Shown: positions 40,332 through 49,200 of the stretch, in pieces
Layout of the letters: each line of letters begins with the position of its first letter
Position numbering within the stretch: the stretch's first letter is position 1
The notes under the pieces: model-generated
Databases searched by the model: none
Told to the model about the DNA's origin: nothing
What the model saw: only the letters and a program-made list of their open reading frames with translations
Made by a program: the position numbers and the translations under genes
DNA from: Nonomuraea thailandensis
GTDB taxonomy: Bacteria > Actinomycetota > Actinomycetes > Streptosporangiales > Streptosporangiaceae
NCBI RefSeq assembly: GCF_024172165.1
Contig: NZ_JAMZEB010000002.1
Span: 7,089,501 to 7,153,500 of the forward strand
Length of the DNA: 64,000 nt
Reading direction: 5' to 3'

Positions 40332-41761
40332 TGAGCAAGGTTCGTGGGATCGCGCTGCTGGCGCTCGCTCTGTCCGTGACCGCCGTCCCCGCCGACGCCT
40401 CGGCGGCGGCCTGCAAGGACGTGGGGAACAAGTACAACCTGCCGTTCCAGGTCTGTGACGACGAGTTGTTCATCTTCGCGGCCAACTACAAGCCGTTCGA
40501 GGCGACCGTCGAGGACGAGCAGGGCGCCGCGACCAGGGTCTTCGACGAGATCATCGGCAACAAGCTGCGGGCCGCGTTCCCCGACGTGAAGATCAAGTAC
40601 GCCACGTGGGACTACCCCGTACGGTACGAGGACCTCAAGAAGGCCGGCGTCACGCCCGACATCGTCATCGAGGACCCGAAGAACCGCATCGACCGCGACC
40701 TGGAGCCGATGGGCTGGGTCGGCGACCTCACCGCCGACCTCCAGAAGGCCGGCATCGACCTGAACACGCTGAACCAGGCCGCCGTGGAGCTGACGAAGTC
40801 GCGCTCCGACGGCGGGATCTACGGCGTGCCGCTGTTCATCGACGAGCACGTGCTGCTCTACAACAAGAAGATCTTCGACAAGTTCCGCGTCAAGTACCCC
40901 TCGCCCGGGATGACCTACGACGAGGCGTTCAAGAAGGCCAAGCAGCTGACCAGGGACGACGGCCTGGATCACTACAAGGGCTACATGCAGCACCCTGACC
41001 AGTACCTGGACTTCAACCAGGCCGGTCTCTACCCGTTCCTGCCGACGACCAGCGAGCAGCCCGCGCCCGAGGACGTCAAGGTCGACATCAGCAGTGACGC
41101 CTGGAAGACCTACGTCGACAACCTGTACCGCTTCCTGGAGATCCCGCGCAACGACTTCACCACCGTCACCGACTTCTTCAAGGGCGACATGAGCCAGCCG
41201 GGCCACCTGGCCATGGCGGTCGACACGCTGTCGCGGCTGAACATGTACGCCGGCAGCGAGCTGTTCATCGAGGACGGCGACGAGGCGGCCTTCGCCGAGC
41301 AGGCCAAGAGCGTCGACATCGGCGTCAGCGCGATCCCGGTGCTCAAGCGGGGCGACAAGACGATCTACCAGCCGAACACGCGGGCCGCGTTCGTCCCGCC
41401 GTCTGCAGCGCACAAGGATCAGGCGCTGCAGATGGTGAAGTGGATGGTCTCCGAAGAGGGTCAGACGGAGCTGTCCAGCCACGGCGTCAAGGCGGTCCTG
41501 CAGACCGACAAGGTCGTGCAGAGCTTCGGCAAGGCCATCCCCGAGCTGGCCAGGATCGACGCCTCGGCCCTCTACTGGGGCGAGAACGCCGCGATCTCGA
41601 ACTACCAGAACACCGAGTACTGGGACCTGCCGCTGTGGTCGGTCTACCGCCAGCACATCCTGCGTGACGGCGGCACGCCCGAGCAGGCACTGGCCCTGTC
41701 GCAGCAGCAGGACATCCCCAACTACATCAAGGCGCAGGCCGCCGCAGGGAAGGATTGGTAA
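40328..41761 (+). CDS. Family-1 ABC sugar-binding protein, orphan in this operon
   Basis: 477 residues. Signal peptide at 1-28 (LLALALSVTAVPADASAAA) followed by Cys; the A-A-A-C context is a poor lipobox, so lipidation is uncertain. The body is a SBP_bac_1 fold: YKPFEATVEDEQGAATRVFD, TPDIVIEDPKNR, YGVPLFIDEHVLLYNKKIFD and AAFVPPSAAHKDQALQMVKW. No CUT1 permeases follow. It may feed the MalF/MalG pair at the start of the window or an unlinked importer. ATG 40328 overlaps the preceding stop; ATG 40331 has the better 8-base spacing from AAGGAG and may be the real start. Confidence 0.8.
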   Translation: MMSKVRGIALLALALSVTAVPADASAAACKDVGNKYNLPFQVCDDELFIFAANYKPFEATVEDEQGAATRVFDEIIGNKLRAAFPDVKIKYATWDYPVRYEDLKKAGVTPDIVIEDPKNRIDRDLEPMGWVGDLTADLQKAGIDLNTLNQAAVELTKSRSDGGIYGVPLFIDEHVLLYNKKIFDKFRVKYPSPGMTYDEAFKKAKQLTRDDGLDHYKGYMQHPDQYLDFNQAGLYPFLPTTSEQPAPEDVKVDISSDAWKTYVDNLYRFLEIPRNDFTTVTDFFKGDMSQPGHLAMAVDTLSRLNMYAGSELFIEDGDEAAFAEQAKSVDIGVSAIPVLKRGDKTIYQPNTRAAFVPPSAAHKDQALQMVKWMVSEEGQTELSSHGVKAVLQTDKVVQSFGKAIPELARIDASALYWGENAAISNYQNTEYWDLPLWSVYRQHILRDGGTPEQALALSQQQDIPNYIKAQAAAGKDW

Positions 41762-43158
41762 CACTGTCCCCCACCGTGGAACGCTGGGGCGTCCACGAGA
41801 TCGAGCTGACCGGGCCGTCCGACGGCAACCCCTTCGCTGACGTTCGTCTGTCGGCCCGGTTCCAGTTCCGCAATCGCATCGTCGAGGCCGAGGGCTTCTA
41901 CGACGGCGACGGCGTCTACCGCGTCCGGTTCATGCCGGACGCGGTGGGTCCGTGGAGCTACACCACCGTCAGTAACGTGACCGAGCTGGACGGCCGTGCG
42001 GGCGCCTTCGAGGTGTCGCCCGCCTCCGTGGGCAACCACGGCCCCGTGCGGGCCGTGGGCATCGACTTCGAGTACGCGGACGGCACGCCGTACCTGCCGT
42101 TCGGCACCACCGCGTACCACTGGACGCACGACCTGGACGAGGAGCGCGAGCGGCGGACGCTGCGCACGCTCGCCGCCTCCCCCTTCAACAAGCTGCGCAT
42201 GTGCGTGCTGCCGACCGGCGCCATGACGCCGCCCGAGGTGCCGTTCGCCGGCCAGGACCCGGACGGGCTGGACTTCACCCGGTTCAACCCGGTCTTCTTC
42301 CGCCACCTGGAGGCCCGCGTCCGGGACCTGCTCGACCTCGGCATCGAGGCCGACATCATCCTGTTCCACCCCTACGACTTCGGCCGGCGCGGCATCGAGG
42401 ACATGGGCCGGGAGAGCGACCACGCCTTCCTGCGGTACGCCATCGCCCGCCTGGCCGCCTACCGCAACGTGTGGTGGTCGGCCGCCAACGAGTACGACTT
42501 CAACAAGTCCAAGACCGTCGAGGACTGGGACGACATCCTGCGCACGATCGCCCGGCTGGACCCGTACGAGCACCTGCGCTCGATCCACAACGGGACCCGC
42601 ATGTACGAGGTGGCGACCCTGTACGACTTCACCAAGCCCTGGGTGACGCACCAGAGCATCCAGCACTGGGACGTCACCCCCACCGACGAGTGGCTGCGCG
42701 CCTGCCCCAAGCCGGTGGTGCTCGACGAGATCTGCTACGAGGGGAACATCGGCAAGCGCTGGGGCAACGTCACCGGCGAGGAGCTGGTGGACCGGTTCTG
42801 GGAGGGCATGGCCCGCGGCGGCTACGTCGGGCACGGCGAGTCGCTGGCCGGCTTCCAGGAGCGGGCCTGGATCGGCAACGGCGGCGGCCTGCACGGGCAG
42901 AGCCCCGCCAGGATCGCCTTCCTGCGGAAGATCATGGAGACGCGCCGCGAGGGCGTGCTGCTGAGATACCTGGGGCGGCGGCAGGCGGCCTCCGTCACCG
43001 TGGACCTGCCCGACGACGGCGCCGCCTACGAGGTCGAGCTGATCGACACGTGGAACATGACGATCACCCCGGTGGACGGCGCGCACCGGAAGCAGGCGCG
43101 GGTGGCGCTGCCGCGCCGGCCGTACCTGGCGCTGCGGATGACGAGGGTTGCACCATGA
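41755..43158 (+). CDS. Apiosidase-like (GH140-type) protein with DUF5060 and DUF5605-like domains
   Basis: 467 residues, no signal peptide. Domain order: DUF5060-like beta-sandwich (about 5-95: VERWGVHEIELTGPSDGNPF ... FMPDAVGPWSYTT), apiosidase-like TIM barrel (about 100-380: YLPFGTTAYHW, SPFNKLRMCVLPTG, ADIILFHPYDFGR, VWWSAANEYDF, VVLDEICYEGN, VGHGESL) and DUF5605-like end (about 400-467: YEVELIDTWNMTITPV). The N-E-Y-D and D-E motifs sit where the family places its acidic residues. This family includes the apiosidase that cleaves apiose from RG-II. The frame opens with TTG 41755 directly after AAGGA; GTG 41776 is the alternative. Cytosolic location fits action on imported fragments. Confidence 0.75.
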   Translation: MVTLSPTVERWGVHEIELTGPSDGNPFADVRLSARFQFRNRIVEAEGFYDGDGVYRVRFMPDAVGPWSYTTVSNVTELDGRAGAFEVSPASVGNHGPVRAVGIDFEYADGTPYLPFGTTAYHWTHDLDEERERRTLRTLAASPFNKLRMCVLPTGAMTPPEVPFAGQDPDGLDFTRFNPVFFRHLEARVRDLLDLGIEADIILFHPYDFGRRGIEDMGRESDHAFLRYAIARLAAYRNVWWSAANEYDFNKSKTVEDWDDILRTIARLDPYEHLRSIHNGTRMYEVATLYDFTKPWVTHQSIQHWDVTPTDEWLRACPKPVVLDEICYEGNIGKRWGNVTGEELVDRFWEGMARGGYVGHGESLAGFQERAWIGNGGGLHGQSPARIAFLRKIMETRREGVLLRYLGRRQAASVTVDLPDDGAAYEVELIDTWNMTITPVDGAHRKQARVALPRRPYLALRMTRVAP

Positions 43159-44156
43159 TCATCGATGGGATGGCGACGACCGCGCTGGCCTGGCACCTCC
43201 AGGACGTCAACCGGCGCGCGCGGACCCTCGCCACGCTCCAGGCCTCCCCCTTCGACCGGGTGCGGATGGCGGCGCTGGCCGGCCGGTGCACGCTCGACTC
43301 GCTGGAGGAGCGGGTGTCGGAGCTGGCCGGGATCGGGGTGACCGCCGAGCTGGTGCTGCTGCATCCCGACGACGGCATCGCCGACGTGGCGGCCGCGGCG
43401 CGCTACCTGCGGGAGGTCGTCCCCCGCCTGGCGCCGCACCCGAACGTGTGGTGGTCGCTGTCGGCCGAACCCGCGCGCCTGCCCGGCATCTCCGAGCACG
43501 ACTGGGTGCGGCTGGCGAACCTGGTGGCCGAGGAGGATCCCGGCCACCATCCGCTGTCCGTCACCGTCCCGGCCGATTCGCCGCTGCTGTGGCGGCGCGG
43601 GTTCACGCACGGCAGCGTGACCGCGCGCAGCCCGCGCGACGCGTGGGTCCAGACGCGCGACCACCACCAGCCGGTCGTCATGGACATGTGCGGCTACGAG
43701 GGCGACGGGTCCGATCCGTGGCTGAGCCTGACGCCGCAGGAGGTCGTGGCCCAGGCCTGGGACGGGGCCGTGCGGCGGCGATGCGTCACGCACGGGGAGT
43801 CGTACCTGGACGAGGACGGGCTGACCTGGTCGCAGAGCGGCGGCACGCTCGTCGGCGAGGCGGTGCGGCGGCTGCGGCTGCTGCGGCAGGTGCTCGTCGC
43901 GATCCCCGAGGAGGCGCGGTACCGGGACAGGGACGCGCCGATGCTGGAGCTGGCCGGGGAGTTCTACCTGGAGTTCTGCGGGGAGCACCGGTTTCCGCAG
44001 CGGGAGTACGACGTGCCGGAGGGGCGGTACGAGGTCGAGGTGATCGACACGTGGGAGATGACGGTGACGCCGCACGGGGTCCAGGAGGGGCCGACGGTGA
44101 CGGTCCCGCTGCCCGGGACGGTCGGCCAGGCCATCCGGTTGCGGCGGGTGCCATGA
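43155..44156 (+). CDS. Truncated apiosidase-like paralogue with altered active-site motifs
   Basis: 333 residues, alignable to the preceding protein from its barrel onward (SPFDRVRMAALAG, VTAELVLLHPDDG, NVWWSLSAEPARL, VVMDMCGYEG, VTHGESYL, YEVEVIDTWEMTVTP) but lacking the DUF5060 domain. The N-E-Y-D motif is now A-E-P-A and the D-E-I-C-Y-E-G motif is D-M-C-G-Y-E-G, so at least one conserved acidic residue and the Asn are lost. Either it has changed chemistry or it is a non-catalytic partner. The reading frame is intact and codon use is normal, so it is under selection. ATG 43155 overlaps the previous stop. Confidence 0.65.
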   Translation: MIIDGMATTALAWHLQDVNRRARTLATLQASPFDRVRMAALAGRCTLDSLEERVSELAGIGVTAELVLLHPDDGIADVAAAARYLREVVPRLAPHPNVWWSLSAEPARLPGISEHDWVRLANLVAEEDPGHHPLSVTVPADSPLLWRRGFTHGSVTARSPRDAWVQTRDHHQPVVMDMCGYEGDGSDPWLSLTPQEVVAQAWDGAVRRRCVTHGESYLDEDGLTWSQSGGTLVGEAVRRLRLLRQVLVAIPEEARYRDRDAPMLELAGEFYLEFCGEHRFPQREYDVPEGRYEVEVIDTWEMTVTPHGVQEGPTVTVPLPGTVGQAIRLRRVP

Positions 44157-46240
44157 CACCGGTACGCGAGGCCGGCGCCCAGGCCGACGCTCAGGCCGGT
44201 GACGGTGGTGTGCTCGCCTCCATCGCCGAGCCCGGCGGGAAGGTCGTCGAGGTGGTGGCGGGCCCCGGCGGGCCCGAGGTGCGGCTCGGCCGTCGCGACG
44301 CGGCCGGCCCGCACCTGCGGGCGCCGCTGCGCGGCCTGCTCACCGCCTCGGCGGGCCGCCCGTGGCGTGTCGAGCCCGCCGAGCCCGGCACCGTCCGCCT
44401 CCGTCAGCCGGACGCAGGCGGGGCAGGAGGGGCGGTGGTGGTGACGGCACGGGCCGGAGGGCTGAGCGCGGTCCTGGAGCTGGCGTTCACCCCGGACGGC
44501 CTGCTCACCCTCACCACCACCTGGCGCAACGACGCGGGCGCCGACATCACCGACGTGGCCGCCGGCCTCCTGCTCCCCCTCCCCACGCAGGACGCCTGCG
44601 TCACCATGCCGGGCGTGCTCTACAACGACAACCCCTCCTCCGACCCGGCGAGGAAGGTCCCCCGCATCCCGTACGTGGCCGAGGAGCACCGCCTCCCCGT
44701 CCCCGCCGTCAACGCCGCCTGGGACGGCCGCTACGTCAGCCTGTTCGCCCACCCGCAGGCCACCCGCGACCGCGACGGCAGGGTGACCTACGGCTCGCTC
44801 GGCGTCGTCAGGTCCCCGGGCCTGACCGTGGCCGCCCTGACGGGCGTGATCATGTTCGACGGTGAGCCGGACGTCTGCTACGTCAGCAAGGCGGAGGTGG
44901 CGGACCGCCCGATCGGCTACCGGGACCTGGCCCCGGGCGCCACGATCACCACCCGCCACACGCTGGACTGGGGCCCGGTGGAGCCGCGCGGGCTCGGCTT
45001 CAGGACGCTCGTGCGGCACTCCGGGCTCTACCGCGACGAGCCCGCCGGACCGCTCTCGGCGGACGACATCGTCCGGCTCAAGACCAACGCCATGGACGCG
45101 CGCTGGAACGGCGACGGCTACCTCGCCTACGAGGGCGTCCGCCACGGCCGCCCGCGTTCGTACCTGTACGGCTGGACCGGCCAGTGCATGAAGCTGGCCC
45201 TGTGCGACGCCCTGCTCGGCATCGAGCGGGGCGAGCAGGAGCGGATCGAGCGGGCCCGCCGCGCCGCGGACTTCTACGTCGAAGGCAGCGCGACCCCGGT
45301 GCGCGGCCTGCGCGCCGCCCGCTACCTGGTCGACGAGGACCGCTGGGACATGTTCCGCAAGGACGGCGCGGACTTCGTCTCCAGCCGCGCCCAGGGCGAG
45401 ACGATCACCGACCTGGCGGCGCTGGCCCTGCTGTTCAGGGACGCGGGCCTGGAGGCGCCGCCGGAGTGGGAGGAGGCGGTGGCGGACGCCGCCGCGATCT
45501 TCTGGCACACCAGGCTGGCCGAAGGCGTCGTCCCGCTCGGCTGGACCCCGATGGGCACCCCGGTCTCGCCGATGGTGAGCGCGGCGGGCATCTCGTGCGT
45601 GCAGGCGATGCTGGGCGCGTACCGGCTGAGCGGGGAGCGGATGTGGCTGCTGCGCGCCGAGGAGGTGCTCGGCCACTACCACCGGCTGCACGCGGCCACG
45701 TTCGAGCGGCCGTTCGCGCACGCCACGCTGGACGCCTCCGGGGAGGACAAGGAGGCCGGGATGTACTTCTTCCTGGCCGCCCACGAGCTGTTCCGGCTGA
45801 CCGGGCGGGAGACGTACGCGGAGTGGGCGGAGGCGGCGGCCGACTGGCTGCTGACGTTCGTCTACGTGTGGTCGCCGGAGTTCGACCGGGGCAGCACGTT
45901 CGAGCGGCGCGGCTTCAAGGCGTGCGGCTGGCCGTCGGTGAGCGTGCAGAACCACCACCTCGACGTGTTCTTCCCGACCTCCGAGCTGATGGAGTTCGGC
46001 CGGGCGACCGGCAGGGACGACTACGCCGGGCAGGCGGACCGGATCCTGCACGCCATGGGCCAGGGCATCTGCCGCGAGCCCGGCGACTGGGGCTTCCGGA
46101 CCCTCGGCGAGCAGGGCGAGGGGTTCTTCCAGACGAACTGGCAGCGCACGGGCGAGTCGAACACGTGGAACCCGTCCTGGGTGATCGCGCTGCCCCTGTA
46201 TCACGCGCTGCGCATGAGGAAGGTGGCATGGACTTCGTGA
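44153..46240 (+). CDS. Uncharacterised protein: N-terminal beta-sandwich plus alpha-toroid domain
   Basis: 695 residues, no signal peptide. Residues about 20-290 look like a beta-sandwich (VVTARAGGLSAVLELAFTP, LTTTWRNDAGADITDV, SLFAHPQATRDRDGRV); residues about 320-690 are helical and resemble an (alpha/alpha)6 barrel (YLYGWTGQCMKLALCDALLG, ETITDLAALALLFRDAG, AGISCVQAMLGAYRLSG, DKEAGMYFFLAAHELF, VQNHHLDVFFPTSELM, FQTNWQRTGESNTWNPSW). This two-domain plan is common in polysaccharide lyases and in GH families such as GH88/105-like or GH127-like enzymes, but I do not recognise a defined family. Start and stop overlap its operon neighbours. Confidence 0.55.
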   Translation: MTPVREAGAQADAQAGDGGVLASIAEPGGKVVEVVAGPGGPEVRLGRRDAAGPHLRAPLRGLLTASAGRPWRVEPAEPGTVRLRQPDAGGAGGAVVVTARAGGLSAVLELAFTPDGLLTLTTTWRNDAGADITDVAAGLLLPLPTQDACVTMPGVLYNDNPSSDPARKVPRIPYVAEEHRLPVPAVNAAWDGRYVSLFAHPQATRDRDGRVTYGSLGVVRSPGLTVAALTGVIMFDGEPDVCYVSKAEVADRPIGYRDLAPGATITTRHTLDWGPVEPRGLGFRTLVRHSGLYRDEPAGPLSADDIVRLKTNAMDARWNGDGYLAYEGVRHGRPRSYLYGWTGQCMKLALCDALLGIERGEQERIERARRAADFYVEGSATPVRGLRAARYLVDEDRWDMFRKDGADFVSSRAQGETITDLAALALLFRDAGLEAPPEWEEAVADAAAIFWHTRLAEGVVPLGWTPMGTPVSPMVSAAGISCVQAMLGAYRLSGERMWLLRAEEVLGHYHRLHAATFERPFAHATLDASGEDKEAGMYFFLAAHELFRLTGRETYAEWAEAAADWLLTFVYVWSPEFDRGSTFERRGFKACGWPSVSVQNHHLDVFFPTSELMEFGRATGRDDYAGQADRILHAMGQGICREPGDWGFRTLGEQGEGFFQTNWQRTGESNTWNPSWVIALPLYHALRMRKVAWTS

Positions 46241-47532
46241 CCGAGGAAGAGGCCTGGCGGTACGCCGACGAGCTCCGGGAGCGGGTGCGCCCGCCGGAGT
46301 TCCCCGACCGCTGGTTCGACGTGACCTCCTACGGCGGCGGGGAGAAGTGGACCGAGGCGTTCCGCGCCGCGATCGCCGCCTGCCACGAGGCGGGCGGCGG
46401 CCACGTCCGGGTGCCGCCGGGAACGTACCCCACCGGGGCGATCCACCTGCTCAGCAACGTGGACCTGCGCGTGGAGGCGGGCGCGACCATCCTGTTCAGC
46501 ACCGACCCCGCCGACTACCTGCCGGCCGTCCACACCCGCTTCTCCGCCATCGAGTGCTACAACTACTCCCCTTTCGTCTACGCCTACGGCCAGGAGAACA
46601 TCGCCATCACCGGCGAGGGCACCCTCGACGGCTCGGCGGGCCCCGAGCACTGGTGGCCGTGGGTGGGCACGCCGGAGTTCGGCTACCGCGAGGGCATGCC
46701 GTGGGAGGACGAGGACTGGGCCGAGCTGCAGCGCATGGCCGCCGAGGGGGTGCCCGTCGAGCAGCGCGTCTTCGGCGCCGGCCACTACCTGCGGCCGAAC
46801 CTGATCCAGCCGTACCTGTGCAGGAACGTGCTGGTGGAGGGCGTGCGCATCGTGCGCTCCCCGATGTGGGAGATCCACCCGGTCCGCTGCGAGAACGTCC
46901 TGGTCAGGAACGTCTCCATCTACTCGCGCGGCCCCAACAACGACGGCTGCGACCCCGAGTCGTGCAAGTCCGTGGTGATCTCCGGCTGCGTGTTCGACGT
47001 CGGCGACGACTGCATCGCCGTCAAGGCCGGTCGCGGCCCCGACGGGCGGCGGGTGGGGGTGCCGTGCGAGGACGTGCTGATCGAGGACTGCGAGATGCGC
47101 TACCGGTACGGGTCCGTCGCGATCGGCACGGACACCACCGGCGGCGTCCGCAACGTGTTCGTGCAGCGCTGCCGCTGGGGCGGCGAGGGGCTGTACTTCG
47201 GGCTCTACATCAAGACGAACTCGGTGCGCGGCGGCTACGTGGAGAACGTCTTCGTGCGCGACGTGGAGATCAGCGAGCTGACCAAGGAGGCCGTGTCGAT
47301 CGACCTCTACCACGGTGACGGGCACAACGGGGACGATCCGCCGCCGATCCGCAACATCCACGTGGCGGGGGTGCGCAGCGATCGCACGCGCAGCGCGTAC
47401 CTGCTGCGGGGGTATCCGGAGCAGCCGCTGCGGGACGTCACGATCAGGGACAGCTCGTTCGCCCGGGTGTCGCGCGCGGACGTGGCCGCCGACGTCGAGG
47501 GCCTGTCGATCAGGAGGGTCACGGTCGGCTAG
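46228..47532 (+). CDS. GH28 polygalacturonase, cytosolic exo-type
   Basis: 434-residue right-handed beta-helix glycoside hydrolase family 28 enzyme; hydrolyses alpha-1,4-galacturonosyl bonds. Catalytic Asp residues are in NNDGCDPES (D239) and GDDCIAVK (D260 and D261); the R-I-K-like substrate loop is Y-I-K-T-N (K329). The usual G-H-G-x-S-I-G block is replaced by YGSVAIGTDT, lacking the His, which points to a non-canonical specificity or an exo/rhamnogalacturonan-type subgroup. No signal peptide, so it acts on imported oligogalacturonides. ATG 46228 has GAGGAAGG upstream and overlaps the previous gene by 13 bases. Last pectin gene of this operon. Confidence 0.85.
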   Translation: MDFVTEEEAWRYADELRERVRPPEFPDRWFDVTSYGGGEKWTEAFRAAIAACHEAGGGHVRVPPGTYPTGAIHLLSNVDLRVEAGATILFSTDPADYLPAVHTRFSAIECYNYSPFVYAYGQENIAITGEGTLDGSAGPEHWWPWVGTPEFGYREGMPWEDEDWAELQRMAAEGVPVEQRVFGAGHYLRPNLIQPYLCRNVLVEGVRIVRSPMWEIHPVRCENVLVRNVSIYSRGPNNDGCDPESCKSVVISGCVFDVGDDCIAVKAGRGPDGRRVGVPCEDVLIEDCEMRYRYGSVAIGTDTTGGVRNVFVQRCRWGGEGLYFGLYIKTNSVRGGYVENVFVRDVEISELTKEAVSIDLYHGDGHNGDDPPPIRNIHVAGVRSDRTRSAYLLRGYPEQPLRDVTIRDSSFARVSRADVAADVEGLSIRRVTVG

Positions 47533-47576
47533 CGATATTTCCGGCGCCCGGCGGAGGCCGGTGGCAGAATGTGACC

Positions 47577-49172
47577 ATGCGGCCACCCCGAGCGAAGTAC
47601 TTCAACACCACCGGCCCCTGCGACCCGCAGCGCCACTACATGCTGCCCCCCACGCAGCGGCTCCCCGAGGCGCGGGTGCTCATCGAGATGGATCGTTACT
47701 TCGTGCTGCACGCGCCCCGGCAGACCGGCAAGACGACCATCCTGGACACCCTGGCCTCCGAGCTGACCGCGGAGGGCGACATCGCCGCCCTGATGTTCTC
47801 CTGCGAGCGTGCCAAATCAGCCGGCGACGACTACGGCGCCGCGGAGTCGCTGCTGCTGGACTCCCTCCGCGAGGCCGCGGAACTGTCGGGCTGGCCGAAG
47901 AAGCTGCTACCTCCGGGTTCGTTGCCCGAGGTCACGCCGGGCAGCCGGTTCATGGCGGCACTGCGGCAATGGTGCCGGCGCTGCCCGCGCCGGGTGGTGC
48001 TGTTCATGGACGAGATCGACGCTGTGCAGGGCAACAGCCTGGTGAGCATCCTCAGCCAGCTCCGCGACGGCCACAACAAGCGATCGAAGGGCTATCCGTT
48101 CCCCGCCTCGGTGGTGTTGTGCGGGTTGCGCGACGTGCGTGACTACAAGGTCGCCTCGGGCGGCCAAGCCGGCGGCTCGAACCCGGCCGGCCCGTTCAAC
48201 ATCGTCGCCGAGTCGCTGCGCCTGGGCGACTTCACCGCCGACGAGATCGCCGAGCTCTACGACCAGCACACCGAGGCGACCGGCCAGAAGTTCACCAAGG
48301 ACGCGGTGGACCGGGTCTTCGAGCTGACCCAGGGCCAGCCATGGCTGGTCAACGCCCTCGCCCATGAGATCACCTTCAAGATGGGAGTGACCGGCACCAT
48401 CACCGCTGAGCCGGTGGAGGACGCCAAGGAGCGGCTGATCCGGGCACGCGCCACCCACCTGGACTCCCTGGCGGCCCGGCTGCACGAGCCCCGGGTCAAG
48501 CGGGTCATGGAACCGATCGTGGCCGGTGGCTCCTACACCGACCGCGGCAACTCCGACGACCTGTCCTACGTCCGCGATCTCGGCCTGATCACCCAGAAGC
48601 CTCCGCCGCAGGTGGCCAATCCGATCTACCGGGAGGTCATCCTGCGCGTGCTGGGCGACCTGACGGAACAGAACATCCACGCCGACCCGCACAGCTTCGT
48701 GCTCCCTGACGGCCGCTTCGACCTGCCGCGCCTGCTGCGGGAGTTCGTGGTGTTCTGGCGCGAGCACGGCGAGGTGCTCATCCAGCAGGAGGGCTACCAC
48801 GAGGCGGCCTGCCAGATCATCCTGATGGCCTTCCTGCACCGCCTGGTCAACGGCGGCGGCTACCTCGACCGCGAGTACGCCGCCGGCACCAAACGCCTGG
48901 ACGTCCTGGTCCGCTGGCCCTACCCCGGCCCCGACGGCCGGCGGCTGATGCAACGCGAGGCCATGGAGCTGAAGGTCTGGCGGGCAGGCGAGAACGACCC
49001 CCTGCCCGACGGCCTGGCCCAGCTCGACCGCTACCTCGACCGCCTCACCCTCTCCACCGGCGTGCTGGTGATCTTCGACCGCCGCCCCGAGGCCCCGCCG
49101 TGGCAGGAACGGGGCGCCTTCGAGCAGGCGGCCACGCCGTCCGGCCGCCAGGTCACCGTCCTGCGCGCGTGA
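47577..49172 (+). CDS. AAA-family ATPase with C-terminal PD-(D/E)XK-like region
   Basis: 531 residues. Walker A is HAPRQTGKTT (about 45-54) and Walker B RRVVLFMDEID (about 138-148), followed by a sensor-like VVLCGLRD. It resembles the AAA_14/archaeal-type ATPases that carry a nuclease-like domain at the end: YAAGTKRLDVLVRWPY, then QREAMELKVWRAGE (about 460-475), a D-x-L-V...E-L-K signature of PD-(D/E)XK enzymes. Role is unknown; related proteins are suspected in mobile or defence functions. It lies 44 bases after the GH28 gene with no visible promoter, and it is not a sugar-metabolism gene. ATG 47577 preferred over GTG 47571. Confidence 0.7.
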   Translation: MRPPRAKYFNTTGPCDPQRHYMLPPTQRLPEARVLIEMDRYFVLHAPRQTGKTTILDTLASELTAEGDIAALMFSCERAKSAGDDYGAAESLLLDSLREAAELSGWPKKLLPPGSLPEVTPGSRFMAALRQWCRRCPRRVVLFMDEIDAVQGNSLVSILSQLRDGHNKRSKGYPFPASVVLCGLRDVRDYKVASGGQAGGSNPAGPFNIVAESLRLGDFTADEIAELYDQHTEATGQKFTKDAVDRVFELTQGQPWLVNALAHEITFKMGVTGTITAEPVEDAKERLIRARATHLDSLAARLHEPRVKRVMEPIVAGGSYTDRGNSDDLSYVRDLGLITQKPPPQVANPIYREVILRVLGDLTEQNIHADPHSFVLPDGRFDLPRLLREFVVFWREHGEVLIQQEGYHEAACQIILMAFLHRLVNGGGYLDREYAAGTKRLDVLVRWPYPGPDGRRLMQREAMELKVWRAGENDPLPDGLAQLDRYLDRLTLSTGVLVIFDRRPEAPPWQERGAFEQAATPSGRQVTVLRA

Positions 49173-49200
49173 CGGGCCGTCCAGGGGCTCGCGGGCCAGG

